A DNA stretch of 64,000 bases, from positions 223,797-287,796 of the forward strand of contig CATOTH010000007.1 in assembly GCA_951813065.1 (NCBI GenBank), written 5' to 3'. Below are positions 47,252 through 56,495 of this stretch, piece after piece. A program made the translations under genes and the position numbers. Position 1 is the first letter of the stretch. The number at the start of each line of letters is the position of its first letter. The notes beneath the pieces were generated by a model. That model searched no databases. It saw only the letters and a list, made by a program, of their open reading frames with translations, and was not told where the DNA came from. This DNA is from an uncultured Bryobacterales bacterium. Its GTDB lineage: Bacteria > Acidobacteriota > Terriglobia > Bryobacterales > UBA6623.

Positions 47252-47358
47252 CGTCAAAGCACCTGGAAACGGGTCAGCTCCCGCTCGTCAAGTTCCGTGC
47301 AAATCCCCGGAGGCCCGGGAACGACAGCGCGGGGGGAAGGCTTGCGAGTCTCCGGCCT

Positions 47359-48168
47359 TCACGGCATGTCTCGCACGCATCGAAACCCCAGGTTCGGCGT
47401 CCGCTGGCTCGGGCGAACCCAGTTCCGGAAAAAAACCGTGATGCGGTTGGGCCCGTCTGACCATGCCCCCCCGCGAACGATCCTGTACATTCCTTCGGAC
47501 GGGCCCTGGGGATTCGCGGAAGGGCTCGCCGAGTAGTAGGTACGCTCGAACCAGTCCTGGCACCATTCGGCCACACTCCCGGCCATGTCGTGCAACCCGT
47601 ACCCGTTGGCAGGGAACTTCCCGACCGCCGAAGGGCCTTCCGGCGTCGAGTACCGTGCGGTGTCACTGGTAGGCGAGTCATCGCCCCACGGATACTTGGC
47701 CTCCTCCAGGCCACCCCGGGCGGCTCGCTCCCACTCGGCTTCGGTTGGCAGGCGTTTTCCTTTCCATTGGCAAAACGATCGGGCGTCCTCCCAATCCACG
47801 TTGTAGACCGGATGACTTGCCTGTCGTTTGGGCATCTTTCCGTCCAGCCAGTGATACGGCGCCCGGCGGCCCGTGGCGGCGAGAAAGTCAGCGTACGCGG
47901 CGTGTGTCACCTCGGTGGAATCCATCCAGAACGCGTCGAGCCGAACCTTGTGGGCCGGGCGGTCATCGCGGAGAACGAGCGGCCTCATGCCCGTTTCGTC
48001 GTCGTTTGTCGTGAACGTCCGGCCCATGGTGAATTCGCCCGCAGGAATCAGGACCATCCCCTCCGGAGCATCCGGTACGGGGCCTGTTCCGTCCTCGGCG
48101 GCGGTATGCGGGACCCCCGTCGCGGCCAGGAGAACGAAGAGGCCCGCCGAACGGAGCCGCGACTTCAT
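47359..48168 (-). CDS. Exported SUMF1/FGE-fold protein lacking the catalytic cysteines
   Basis: A 269-residue exported protein of the formylglycine-generating-enzyme/EgtB/PvdO fold: GMVLIPAGEFTMG at the domain start, DAFWMDSTEVTHAAYADFL, KRLPTEAEWERAARGG and GNVWEW-like GSVAEWCQDWF. In active FGE, two Cys follow the RGGSW motif and bind copper. Here the site reads RGGAWSDGPNRITVFF and both cysteines are absent, so it should not make formylglycine. Such variants serve as binding modules or have other chemistry. Its ATG overlaps the DUF1501 stop by one base (TGATG), so it is the last gene of a four-gene operon. Confidence 0.88.
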   Translation of the reverse strand: MKSRLRSAGLFVLLAATGVPHTAAEDGTGPVPDAPEGMVLIPAGEFTMGRTFTTNDDETGMRPLVLRDDRPAHKVRLDAFWMDSTEVTHAAYADFLAATGRRAPYHWLDGKMPKRQASHPVYNVDWEDARSFCQWKGKRLPTEAEWERAARGGLEEAKYPWGDDSPTSDTARYSTPEGPSAVGKFPANGYGLHDMAGSVAEWCQDWFERTYYSASPSANPQGPSEGMYRIVRGGAWSDGPNRITVFFRNWVRPSQRTPNLGFRCVRDMP

Positions 48169-49568
48169 CAGACGAAGAGTTCCTCGATCTCGTCGTCGAT
48201 GCAGGGCTCCGTGGCACCCAGGGGATCAACGAAGCGGTAGACGCGCCTGGACGGAGTGTCGGTTATCTCCTTCCGCCAGTCGATCCCGAGCGCGGAGTAC
48301 ACCGAGGCAACGATGTTTTCCGTCTTCGGCTGCATGCCGTACTTCCACCCGGTCTCCAGCGCACGCTCGCCCGCCGCGTCCGTGCGCCCGATAACCCGGC
48401 CGCCCTGAACGCCACCGCCCGCGAACAACCCGATATAGACCTCGTTGTAGTGATGTCTTCCGTGCACCAGGTTCAGAGCTCCCGGTACCCGCCCGAACTC
48501 TGTCGGAACGGCAATGATCGTCTCGTCCAGCAGCGTCTTCTGGGCATCGCGCGGTGAAGGCGTCGACTCCAGATCCCGCATGAGACTGGAAAGGGCCCGG
48601 TCCAGGTCGTTGCAGTGTTTGTAGTGATTGGAGCCTGCTGCATGGTCGTAGATGCGCTTGTGGTGGTCCCATCCGCCGTGCTTGACATGCACATACCGGG
48701 TGCCTGCGTCCGCCTTGACCAGGTTGCGCGCCAGCAGGCAACCTCGACCCACGTCGTTGTCACCGTAGCGTTCCTTGTCGGCTTCTTCCATTGCAAGCGC
48801 TTGCGGCCAGCGCGAGTCACCCAGCACGTGATACGCCTCTTCCTGAAACGAGCGGAACGCACTCATCGCAGGACCGCGTGAGCTGAGATTGCGCTCCACC
48901 GCCCGCTCCAAGTCCCCCAGGAGGCGGTAGCGCTCTTCGAGCAACTGCAGGGCTTCCCCGGTTGCGGAGACGCTGCCGGCTCCGGCTCCGGCGTCAATAT
49001 CGAGGCCGGAGTACCGCGGGTGCAATAACCCGCTCGGTAGAGCGACATTGCCGAGATTGCAGCTGACGAACGTGGGAAACGTGTCGCTTTCACGCCGTTG
49101 CCCGTCCAGTTCCGAAGCGACGACGGAACCAACCGGCGGAATCTCCTCGGCCTGGGCTGGATTCAACGGACGGCCTGCCCGGGTGTAGTATTCGCCCCGG
49201 AAATGGACGACCTCGTGGCTCTTGAACGTGCGGACAATGGAAATCCGGTTCATCAATTCGGACAGCTGGGGGAACAGCCGGTAGGGAATGTAGAGACCGT
49301 TGCGCACCTGGCGGACATCGAAGTCGGACTGCGTACCAGCATCCTCCTTGAAATCGAACGTGTCCACATGGCTGATCGCCCCGGCCGCCTCAACCACGAT
49401 CGCGAAGCGCGCCGTTCCGCGCGGATTCGACCGGCCCGCTGCGCGGGCCCTGACAGGCCAAAGCCCATCTCCGACAATGCCTCCAAGGAGGCTCCCGGCC
49501 CCCAGTCGCAACGTGTCGCGCCGCGTCGGCACCCAATCTCGAACGGTTGGCATAGCTGGTGGCCTCAT
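48168..49568 (-). CDS. DUF1501 protein with Tat signal
   Basis: A 466-residue DUF1501 protein (alkaline-phosphatase-like superfamily), common in Planctomycetes and some Acidobacteriota. A twin-arginine signal (TRRDTLRLGAGSLLGG) lies near the start. The core shows HVDTFDFK near residue 80, HVKHGGWDHHKRIYDHAAG and VPTEFGRVPGALNLVHGRHHYN, the last being a family signature with the second set of metal-like residues. Its start has GGAGCG upstream and follows the DUF1549/DUF1553 stop by 11 bases. DUF1501 and DUF1549/1553 genes are nearly always paired; their joint reaction is unknown. Export folded via Tat suggests a cofactor or metal. Confidence 0.88.
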   Translation of the reverse strand: MRPPAMPTVRDWVPTRRDTLRLGAGSLLGGIVGDGLWPVRARAAGRSNPRGTARFAIVVEAAGAISHVDTFDFKEDAGTQSDFDVRQVRNGLYIPYRLFPQLSELMNRISIVRTFKSHEVVHFRGEYYTRAGRPLNPAQAEEIPPVGSVVASELDGQRRESDTFPTFVSCNLGNVALPSGLLHPRYSGLDIDAGAGAGSVSATGEALQLLEERYRLLGDLERAVERNLSSRGPAMSAFRSFQEEAYHVLGDSRWPQALAMEEADKERYGDNDVGRGCLLARNLVKADAGTRYVHVKHGGWDHHKRIYDHAAGSNHYKHCNDLDRALSSLMRDLESTPSPRDAQKTLLDETIIAVPTEFGRVPGALNLVHGRHHYNEVYIGLFAGGGVQGGRVIGRTDAAGERALETGWKYGMQPKTENIVASVYSALGIDWRKEITDTPSRRVYRFVDPLGATEPCIDDEIEELFV

Positions 49569-49579
49569 TGTCGCTCCGA

Positions 49580-51583
49580 TCAGTAATTGAACAAAAACTC
49601 GGGCTTGTTCAGCAGCGCCCATTGAAGGTTTTCCGCGCCTTGGGCGAGATCCGCGTCTAGCGCGCCCATGGCCACGTCCATTTCACCTGGCACGGGGCGT
49701 CTCGACAGAGTCGAAAGATAGAGCTTCTCGACGATCGCCCGGCGGACTGCGGAATCGGCCTGGCGTGGCGCCGGATCCGCGCCCGTCGCCGATCTCCAAG
49801 CCGCTGCAGCAACGATCCGGTCGGACTCGATGTTCTTCAGCAACTCTGAGACGCGGCTGGCTCCGTCGGACTGCACGCGGTCGAGCACTGTCGCGGAGTT
49901 CATCATCAACATGGCCTGCAGGGACGAACTCGCCACGCGAGCCGGGAACTGGTCACGACTTTGCTGGCCGAAAGCCCTCATGAACTCCGCGACCTCAGCG
50001 TCGACATAAGCCGGGTCCAGCAGTTGCCTCGCCATCCCAACCTCCACGTCCCCTTTCGTGTACTTGCCCGGCACTGCCGTCGCAGTAACCAGGGCGTCGT
50101 GCAATTGGGTCGCGCTCAGCATCTTTACGTTCCGGCGTGCGAAGTAGCGGCGGTATCCTGGTTTCCACTCGCCAGGGAACTGCGACGAAAGTTGATACGC
50201 GCTCGAACTGGTGATCGTGCGCACGAGGTGGCGGAAGCTGAAACCGCTTTCCTGGAAGTCACGGGCCAGTTCGTCGAGCAAGTACGGGTGACTGGGCTGT
50301 ACCTCCCATCCGGCCGGCAGGTCCTTGCGCGGGTAGTACCGGGTGAGGTCGAATCCGTCGAGGGGCTCGACGATCCCGACACCCATCAGCTCCGCCCAGA
50401 TCCGGTTGGCCGTGGCTCTCGCGAACTGGATATGGCCCGTCAACAGCCGGGCCAACGCGTCCCTCGGCATCTCGCCGGGAAGCGCCGGTTGGTCGTCCAG
50501 GATGAACTTGGGAGCGTTGGAGCCGCCTCGACGAGGCACCCTTACGATGCTCTCGCTCTCGGTTGGGTACCCAGGCTCCACATCATCCACGGTGTATTCC
50601 GTGTTCGCCTGGAAGCCGTTCTCCCAGTTCATGATCATGCGGGTCTTGCCAAAGAAGGCCGCCTGCCGGAAGAAGTCCTCGCGGGTCTTGCCGGTCATGT
50701 AGAGGTTGACCTGCTCCAGGTGGTTCGCACCGTCGTGGCACGAGATGCACCCGAGATTGATCCCGAGAAACGCCTTGCCATAGGTGATCGTGAACTCGTC
50801 GATGGAATCGGCGCGGTTCACCAGATCATGGGCGTCGGGTTCGTCCGGATCGTCCTTTGCCTTGACAAAGTCGCGTGCGAAGTACAGGGCCCCCGGCGAA
50901 GAGTGGCTGCTCTTGGTGCCGTGGGTGAGCAAGTCGCCCACGACGTCGGCATAGGAGCGGTCCAGCGTCAGCCATTCGCGCGTCCAGAAGCGAAACAGGT
51001 TCTTGCCGTGCCCCATGCGATTGCCCGCGCGAAACAGATCCTCGAAGAAATACGACCAGCGTTCGACAAACTCCTCGTTGCCGATCAACTGGTCCAGCAG
51101 CCTGGCTCGCCTGTCCGGTCCGCTATCGGCCTCGTAAGCCTGGATTTCTTCCAACGTGGGTATCCGGCCGATCAGATCGAGGTACGCTCGGCGCATGAAC
51201 TCTCCATCGCTGGCAAGCCCGGCATGCGGCACGCCATCCCGCTCCATCTTCGAGAAGATTGCCTCGTCGATGAAGTTGCGGCGCGTAACCGGCTCGGACA
51301 ACATCTCGGCCGGGCGTAACTGCGCCGTTCTCGACGTGACCGAGTCAGCCAACTCCGATGCTGACTGCCCGGACTGCTCGATAGATCGGTGAGCTCGGTC
51401 GGCTCGCTCTTCCGCCACAGGGGTGAGCTGTTGCGCCGCGGAGGGGAGAGAGAGGAGGGCCCACGCGGCAAGAGATGGCGCCAGCAGCCACGCCGCACGG
51501 CGCGCTCCGCGCAAGGAGATCGTCCCAATGGCCCGCCACTGCTGCTGTCTCATGCCTGCCAAGTCCTGCCTCCCTAGATGCAT
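49580..51583 (-). CDS. Exported DUF1549/DUF1553 protein with CxxCH motif
   Basis: A 667-residue exported protein. After the N-terminal signal region comes DUF1549 (about 100-310: FIDEAIFSKMERDGVPHAG; RRAYLDLIGRIPTLEEI), with the haem-c-like motif GCISCHDG near residue 278. DUF1553 follows (about 370-640: FARATANRIWAELMGVGIVEP; LDELARDFQESGFSFRHLVR), ending in LNKPEFLFNY. In Planctomycetes such proteins often carry extra cytochrome domains; here only the internal CxxCH is seen. The gene begins 18 bases after the TonB receptor stop and is followed by DUF1501, so all are one transcript. A surface redox or polymer-modifying role is plausible, not shown. Confidence 0.88.
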   Translation of the reverse strand: MHLGRQDLAGMRQQQWRAIGTISLRGARRAAWLLAPSLAAWALLSLPSAAQQLTPVAEERADRAHRSIEQSGQSASELADSVTSRTAQLRPAEMLSEPVTRRNFIDEAIFSKMERDGVPHAGLASDGEFMRRAYLDLIGRIPTLEEIQAYEADSGPDRRARLLDQLIGNEEFVERWSYFFEDLFRAGNRMGHGKNLFRFWTREWLTLDRSYADVVGDLLTHGTKSSHSSPGALYFARDFVKAKDDPDEPDAHDLVNRADSIDEFTITYGKAFLGINLGCISCHDGANHLEQVNLYMTGKTREDFFRQAAFFGKTRMIMNWENGFQANTEYTVDDVEPGYPTESESIVRVPRRGGSNAPKFILDDQPALPGEMPRDALARLLTGHIQFARATANRIWAELMGVGIVEPLDGFDLTRYYPRKDLPAGWEVQPSHPYLLDELARDFQESGFSFRHLVRTITSSSAYQLSSQFPGEWKPGYRRYFARRNVKMLSATQLHDALVTATAVPGKYTKGDVEVGMARQLLDPAYVDAEVAEFMRAFGQQSRDQFPARVASSSLQAMLMMNSATVLDRVQSDGASRVSELLKNIESDRIVAAAAWRSATGADPAPRQADSAVRRAIVEKLYLSTLSRRPVPGEMDVAMGALDADLAQGAENLQWALLNKPEFLFNY

Positions 51584-51601
51584 CTATCGTCTCATGGCGG
51601 A

Positions 51602-54600
51602 TTAGAAAATCAACTTCAGTCCGAACTGGACTACCCGTGCGTCGCGCGCGCTTGTGATGGTCCCGAACGTCGCGCTCCGGTTAAAACCGTCCGCGCCTGC
51701 ACTGAACGAAGTGTTCGGCGCCCGCAGGTTCACCTGGTTCATGACGTTGAAGGCCTCGGCCCGGAACTGGACGTTCAGCCGCTCGCCAACGATCGTGTCC
51801 TTGATCAGCGACAGGTCAAAATTCACCGTGCCCGGCGTCCGCACGTCCGGCAACACCCGGCCCAGGTCACCGTAGGTGTAGAGCGGCGGGTTGACGAACA
51901 CGTCGGTGTTAAACCAGCGCTCCCTCGTCGGACTGTTCAACTTGGCACTCTGGCCCGTCGAATTCGGACGGTTTGCCTGCTCGTTGCTAGCCCCACGCAC
52001 GATCAACGGCACACCCGTTTGCATCACGCCGACCGAATTGATCTGCCAGCCGCCGAGAAGGCCCTTGGCCGCACCGGATAGCCGACGTCCAAACGGCAGC
52101 TCGTATAAGAGGCTGATGACCGCTCGACGAGCAACGTCGGTCGGATCGACCGACCGTGATGCGGTCCGGTCGTAAAGGCCGTTCTGGAAGCTGTTCTCGT
52201 TGACTTGCTCGACGGGGCCGAAGTTGACCGGAATCTGTGTGGAGTCGCTCATCTTCTTGCCACCGGTAAATGCGAAGTGCACCAGCAAGCCGTTCTCGAG
52301 GCGTCTCTTGATGTTGAACTGCAGCTGATGGGAGACATAGTTCCCATAACGGGGATTCCGGACACCGACCGAGCTGTAGTGCGGAAATGCCCTCAGTGAC
52401 TGCGCGCGGGTGATGGTTGCTCCTGCAAGGCCGCCTTGGAATAGCCCGCGGTTTGGATTCGGGACCCTGTCGTCGAGGGCCTGCTGAAGTTGGAATGTAA
52501 CGGCGGGATCCAACTGGTTGAGGTTGTAGCCGTTGGCGGAGAAATGATTCCCCTTGTTACCCGCATAAGTCAAGTCGAACACCCACGGGCCAACTTGATG
52601 CTGGATCGAGGCGTTCCACTGCTGCGTGATCGGGGTGGTGCCATCCGATTCCCTCAAACTGACGCTCTGCCCGAGCCGGGCACCCGGACCTGCGCTAGCA
52701 CCCGGCGTCTCGTTGAAGGGGAACGGGAATCCATGAGAGAACTGGAACGCCTTCTCGCCGGGAGCAGCTGCGGGATACGACGTACGTGTGCGGGAGAACA
52801 GGTTGATATCCCCGGTGAAGTTGCGGAAGAAGATCGACGGGTAGTAGACCCCGTATCCACCCCGGAAGACCGTCTCGCCTTCGCCGGTCAGGTCGTATGC
52901 GAACCCGATTCGCGGACCGAAGTCGTTGTAATCCTCCTCCATGAAAGTCCTCGGCTGTCCGTCGACGCCAGCAAAAACCGTGCAGCCTCGCAATCCAGTG
53001 CCTGGTTCCGTGCAATCCGGGTCGAAGTTGATTTGCCCGTTGTGCCGTTCGTACGGCTTCTGCTGGAAATCCCACCGGAGGCCGAGGTTGATCGTCAGGC
53101 GGGGACGCACTTTCCAGTCATCCTGCACGAACGCGCTCCAGTTGAAGCCCTGCCAGGAGTTCCCTAAGATGCGGTCGATGCCCGCCGCAGAGACATCGCC
53201 CGTTAGGAAACTTGCCAGGTCGTGACCGGTACCTGCAGATCTCTGGGGATTCGTAGTCAGATTACGGAATTGATAGAAGCCGGACAGCGCCCCTCCCTGG
53301 CGGTTCCCGCCATATAGGTCGCGGGCATTCAGGCCGAACTTGAAGGTGTGATTCCCGCTGATCTTGGTGACCATGTTCTGAATGTCCCAGTTCAACGAAC
53401 TCCGCTTTCCAAGCGCGCCGCCCCCGATCCGAGGGTACGGCCTCACGTTGATGTCAGGAACCTGATCCTCGGGCACACTCGCAGGGAGGCCGATCCTTTG
53501 GGCATAGCCAAGATAATTCCCGACAGTCTCAAAGAGAAAGAGCTGGCGGCTGGTACCGACGCGAAGACTGTTGATCAGCGTCGGTGAAAAGGTGTGGGTG
53601 TTCGAGATGACAAAATTGCGGTTGGTCTGGTCGTCGAACCGGTTGCGACCCACATTCGGGTCTGTAAACACGTCGTTTCTGGATGGCTGGTGCCGCGCCG
53701 AGGTGTAGCGGCCGAACAGCGAGTTCTTGTCGCTAAAGCGGTGATCGAACTTGGTGTTCCACTGGGACCAGTTCACCTTGTTGACCTGGGCGTCCTGAAA
53801 GTTCTGGCTGAATGTATAGGGATTCGACGGCGCCTTGTTCGGTGCGGGGTACCACGGGATAACGTTCTGCGCGGCAGGATCGAACTTCGCTGCCGGAACC
53901 TGATTCCCCGGATACGGGTCGCGAATCAATCCACCACCGTCCGGATTCGGGCGGATGGTGTCCGGGTCGTACAGGGGTATCGGAGTTCCGTTCGCTGTGC
54001 GCAACTCGCTGAAGTCACCCCTCAGAAAATCCGGAACTGGCACGCTACGGATCCTCGGGCTGCTGCGCTGTAGGCGGTATTCCTCCCAATTGAAGAAGCC
54101 GAAGGTGCGGTTCTTGATGATCGGCCCACCGACCGATGCCCCGTACTGGTTGTAGCGCAGAGGCAAGTTCCTGCTGGCAAAGGTATTGCGGGCATCCACC
54201 GCATCGTTGCGGAGAAACTCATACGCAGTGCCATGGATCTGGTTCGTCCCGGACCTAGTCACAAGGTTGACCGCCCCACCGGCTGTAAACCCAAATTCGG
54301 ACGACATGGTGCCGCTCTGCACCTTGAACTCCTCGACAGAGTCAACGGCAATGGGCACGCCGACTTCGCCGACGTAGCTGAGGATATTGTTGTTGCCGTC
54401 AAGCATCTGGGCGTTCATCGAGTTCGGACTGCCATTGATTGAGATTGACGACAGCTGGATTCCGCGGTCGCCGAATCCCGAATTGGTAGGACCCGCGTTC
54501 GAGATCACGCCTGCGGTCAGCATGGTCAGGGCGAGCGCCCCCCGGCCGTTGATCGGGAGATCAGAGACGCGCTTGCGTTCGATGACCTCGCCAATGGTTG

Positions 54601-54988
54601 CGCCGCCAGTGTCTACCAGCGGAGCCTCGCCGACAACCTCGACGACTTCGGTCACCTGACCGATCTCCAGCATGACGTTGATTTCCGCGTTCTGGCCGAC
54701 CTGCAAGGTAACCCCGGACCGCACGGTACGCCGGAATCCGTCCGACTCGACCGCGATCTCGTACTCACCTACAGCCATGCCAGGAGCAACGTACAAACCA
54801 CTCTCATTGGATGAAGTTGCGAAGACAGCGTTGGTGCCGGTGTTCCGCACCTCAACTTGCGCGCCAGGCACAACGCCCCCTGCTTGATCCGACACCGTGC
54901 CGGAAATCGTGCCCGAGCTTTGCTGCGCTGAGGCGATTGACACGGCGAACAACGCAAGCGTTGCGAGCCGAAGACCCCGAAATGACAT
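51602..54988 (-). CDS. Oar-like TonB-dependent receptor, first gene of the DUF1549/DUF1501 operon
   Basis: A 1128-residue outer-membrane receptor of the carboxypeptidase-regulatory/Oar class. The start at 54988 opens a signal peptide (MSFRGLRLATLALFAVSIASA). The regulatory domain has SGTISGTVSDQAGGVVPGAQ, the plug DLPINGRGALALTMLTAGV and ISINGSPNSMNAQMLDGNN, and the barrel ends in VVQFGLKLIF with terminal Phe. AGGAGG (55000-55005) lies 11 bases upstream of the ATG, slightly distant. The receptor is followed in 18 bases by the DUF1549/1553 gene, so it probably imports the product of that system. It differs enough from the 24.9 kb receptor to have another ligand. Confidence 0.93.
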   Translation of the reverse strand: MSFRGLRLATLALFAVSIASAQQSSGTISGTVSDQAGGVVPGAQVEVRNTGTNAVFATSSNESGLYVAPGMAVGEYEIAVESDGFRRTVRSGVTLQVGQNAEINVMLEIGQVTEVVEVVGEAPLVDTGGATIGEVIERKRVSDLPINGRGALALTMLTAGVISNAGPTNSGFGDRGIQLSSISINGSPNSMNAQMLDGNNNILSYVGEVGVPIAVDSVEEFKVQSGTMSSEFGFTAGGAVNLVTRSGTNQIHGTAYEFLRNDAVDARNTFASRNLPLRYNQYGASVGGPIIKNRTFGFFNWEEYRLQRSSPRIRSVPVPDFLRGDFSELRTANGTPIPLYDPDTIRPNPDGGGLIRDPYPGNQVPAAKFDPAAQNVIPWYPAPNKAPSNPYTFSQNFQDAQVNKVNWSQWNTKFDHRFSDKNSLFGRYTSARHQPSRNDVFTDPNVGRNRFDDQTNRNFVISNTHTFSPTLINSLRVGTSRQLFLFETVGNYLGYAQRIGLPASVPEDQVPDINVRPYPRIGGGALGKRSSLNWDIQNMVTKISGNHTFKFGLNARDLYGGNRQGGALSGFYQFRNLTTNPQRSAGTGHDLASFLTGDVSAAGIDRILGNSWQGFNWSAFVQDDWKVRPRLTINLGLRWDFQQKPYERHNGQINFDPDCTEPGTGLRGCTVFAGVDGQPRTFMEEDYNDFGPRIGFAYDLTGEGETVFRGGYGVYYPSIFFRNFTGDINLFSRTRTSYPAAAPGEKAFQFSHGFPFPFNETPGASAGPGARLGQSVSLRESDGTTPITQQWNASIQHQVGPWVFDLTYAGNKGNHFSANGYNLNQLDPAVTFQLQQALDDRVPNPNRGLFQGGLAGATITRAQSLRAFPHYSSVGVRNPRYGNYVSHQLQFNIKRRLENGLLVHFAFTGGKKMSDSTQIPVNFGPVEQVNENSFQNGLYDRTASRSVDPTDVARRAVISLLYELPFGRRLSGAAKGLLGGWQINSVGVMQTGVPLIVRGASNEQANRPNSTGQSAKLNSPTRERWFNTDVFVNPPLYTYGDLGRVLPDVRTPGTVNFDLSLIKDTIVGERLNVQFRAEAFNVMNQVNLRAPNTSFSAGADGFNRSATFGTITSARDARVVQFGLKLIF

Positions 54989-55003
54989 TTCTGTGAAATC
55001 CTC

Positions 55004-55041
55004 CTGTAATCTGTTATAACAGATGCGAGTCCAGATTACAG
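55004..55041. promoter_or_regulatory. Nested inverted repeats over the TonB operon promoter
   Basis: Outer arms CTGTAATCTG (55004-55013) and CAGATTACAG (55032-55041) are perfect 10-bp inverse copies. Inside them lies a 12-bp palindrome CTGTTATAACAG (55011-55022). The far arm covers the -10 box and the near arm touches the ribosome-binding site, so a bound regulator would block transcription. Confidence 0.6.
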
Positions 55042-55061
55042 TTGCCAAGAGCCCTTGTCAA
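55033..55061 (-). promoter_or_regulatory. Sigma70-type promoter of the TonB/DUF1549/DUF1501/SUMF1 operon
   Basis: On the minus strand, -35 TTGACA (complement of 55056-55061), 17-base spacer and -10 TAATCT (complement of 55033-55038). The predicted start near 55026 leaves a leader of about 38 bases. Confidence 0.6.
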
Positions 55062-55505
55062 GGATACTTTCGCTTGTTCGCTTATTTTGAGCAGGGCAGG
55101 GGCGTTTTGGGGAACGACTAGGGAATTTGTTGCACTTGCGGGTGCTCTCCATTGCGCGCAACCTATCTAGAAAACACTGTTGTCAGACGAATCGGGCGGT
55201 CTGGTCGTTTGTTACCGTAGCCGTCTCGATTGACAACCCAAGGTCAGGCAGTGGGCATGACACAAACGAGGCGTCAAGAGCGGCTGCTGCCCGAAGATTG
55301 GTCGCATGCTCTTCGCCGTGGCGGACACAACGGCGGCTCCAAGTAGGTCTTTGCACTTCCAGATCAGGACTTGATTCTCGCGCCAACCCTTCCGAGAAGT
55401 GCGTGCTGGGTTTGTTCCTATAAACTCCCGGCACCGCCTGGCAGACCGCCCACGCTCCACATTGGGAACCGTGCCCCATCCCCACGCTGCTCGGTCGGCA
55501 TCTCG
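55062..55505. other. Spacer with no gene recognised
   Basis: About 440 bases between the TonB operon promoter and the toxin stop. Only frames without family character. No RNA gene or repeat seen. Confidence 0.4.
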
Positions 55506-55964
55506 TCAGAGCGCCTCCAGTACCTGTTCCGGAGTCCGGTCCGTCAAGGCGAAAGGATCGATGACCCGGACCCCATGGAATTCTTGCCCGGCCTGCAGGT
55601 CCTCGGTCAACAGGATCTGGCATTTGCTCGCCTGCGCGGCAGCCACGATGAGGGAGTCCCACCACGAGATCTGATAACGTTCTTCGGCCAGCCAAGCTCG
55701 TTGCAGGACGGCATGGTCAACCCCAATCGGCCGCCAGACCGAGAGCGCTTCCACGATGTCGCGTGCTTCCGACCGTCCGAAGCTCTGTCCTCTCGGCCGA
55801 GTGAGGGTCGCATATAGCTCCTGGAGTACTTGATAGCTCAGACGACCACTTCGAGTACGGACGAGCAGTTCGATCCACTCTTCCGCGATCTCCTGCTTGG
55901 CTAGATCCGACAGATCGTGCCGGTACACGAAGACGTTGGTGTCAACGAAGACCGGACCGATCAT
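55506..55964 (-). CDS. PIN-domain toxin (VapC-like ribonuclease)
   Basis: A 152-residue PIN domain. The N terminus MIGPVFVDTNVFVYRHD has the first catalytic Asp. Further acidic positions are in SYQVLQELYATLTR and SWWDSLIVAAAQ, and LLTEDLQAGQEFHGVRVIDP is the typical C-terminal end. VapC toxins are Mg-dependent RNases that cleave tRNA or rRNA. The ATG at 55964 lies 22 bases inside the end of the antitoxin gene, the usual vapBC coupling. The active site appears complete. Confidence 0.9.
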   Translation of the reverse strand: MIGPVFVDTNVFVYRHDLSDLAKQEIAEEWIELLVRTRSGRLSYQVLQELYATLTRPRGQSFGRSEARDIVEALSVWRPIGVDHAVLQRAWLAEERYQISWWDSLIVAAAQASKCQILLTEDLQAGQEFHGVRVIDPFALTDRTPEQVLEAL

Positions 55965-56184
55965 GCAACTCCTCGCGCGTCGGCTTGCTGCCGCCAAGCC
56001 AACTAAGCTTCCGAGGCTTCATTGCCAGGTAACGTCTCATCGCAACCTCGTAATCGTCTTCATTGCGACGCATCCCTTCTATCAATTCTGCAAGCCACCT
56101 GGACACGCTACGATCGTCTTCAGCTGCCTTGACCCGGAGCCACAGAGCCAAGTCCTCAGAAAGGGTGATGGTGATGTTTTTCAT
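55942..56184 (-). CDS. Ribbon-helix-helix antitoxin (VapB-like)
   Basis: An 80-residue small basic protein. MKNITITLSEDLALWLRVKA and the following helix RSVSRWLAELIEGMRR are a CopG/Arc-type ribbon-helix-helix fold that binds DNA as a dimer. The charged C-terminal tail should wrap the PIN toxin. Start ATG at 56184 begins the conserved strand; two upstream Met codons are less likely. The operator at 56223-56237 supports autorepression. Confidence 0.87.
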   Translation of the reverse strand: MKNITITLSEDLALWLRVKAAEDDRSVSRWLAELIEGMRRNEDDYEVAMRRYLAMKPRKLSWLGGSKPTREELHDRSGLR

Positions 56185-56206
56185 CGCGAACGCTTCCATG
56201 CAGGAA

Positions 56207-56237
56207 ACACGAAAAAAGTGTAACACGAATATCGTGT
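56207..56237 (-). promoter_or_regulatory. Promoter-operator of the toxin-antitoxin pair
   Basis: A perfect inverted repeat ACACGA-ATA-TCGTGT (56223-56237) lies 39 bases upstream of the antitoxin ATG, and the ACACGA half-site recurs at 56207-56212. Between them sits a -10-like TACACT on the minus strand (complement of 56217-56222). This is how RHH antitoxins usually repress their own operon. No clear -35 seen. Confidence 0.6.
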
Positions 56238-56495
56238 CGATTCCGGGCTGGGTGCTGCCCCCGTTGCGTACTCAGTGAATTGGTGTTCTTGGATTCCGAA
56301 AACACCGCTCATGCGGAACAGTCTCGATTCGGGATACACCATCCAGGGAGGAGAAGCGTCCGGGTCAGCGGCACCATCGGGTCTCGAGCTTCACAGAACT
56401 CTGGCATGACTCATGCTGTGCCGGTCCGGCAAACGAATCGGACAGGCAGCGCGTCGCGCAACTGCGTCATGTCGCGCAACAATGGAGGCTCGAGT

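Noticed and set aside
49961..51319. 452-codon frame antisense to the DUF1549/DUF1553 gene
   Set aside because: Composition follows the complementary codon positions of the real gene; no domain is recognisable.
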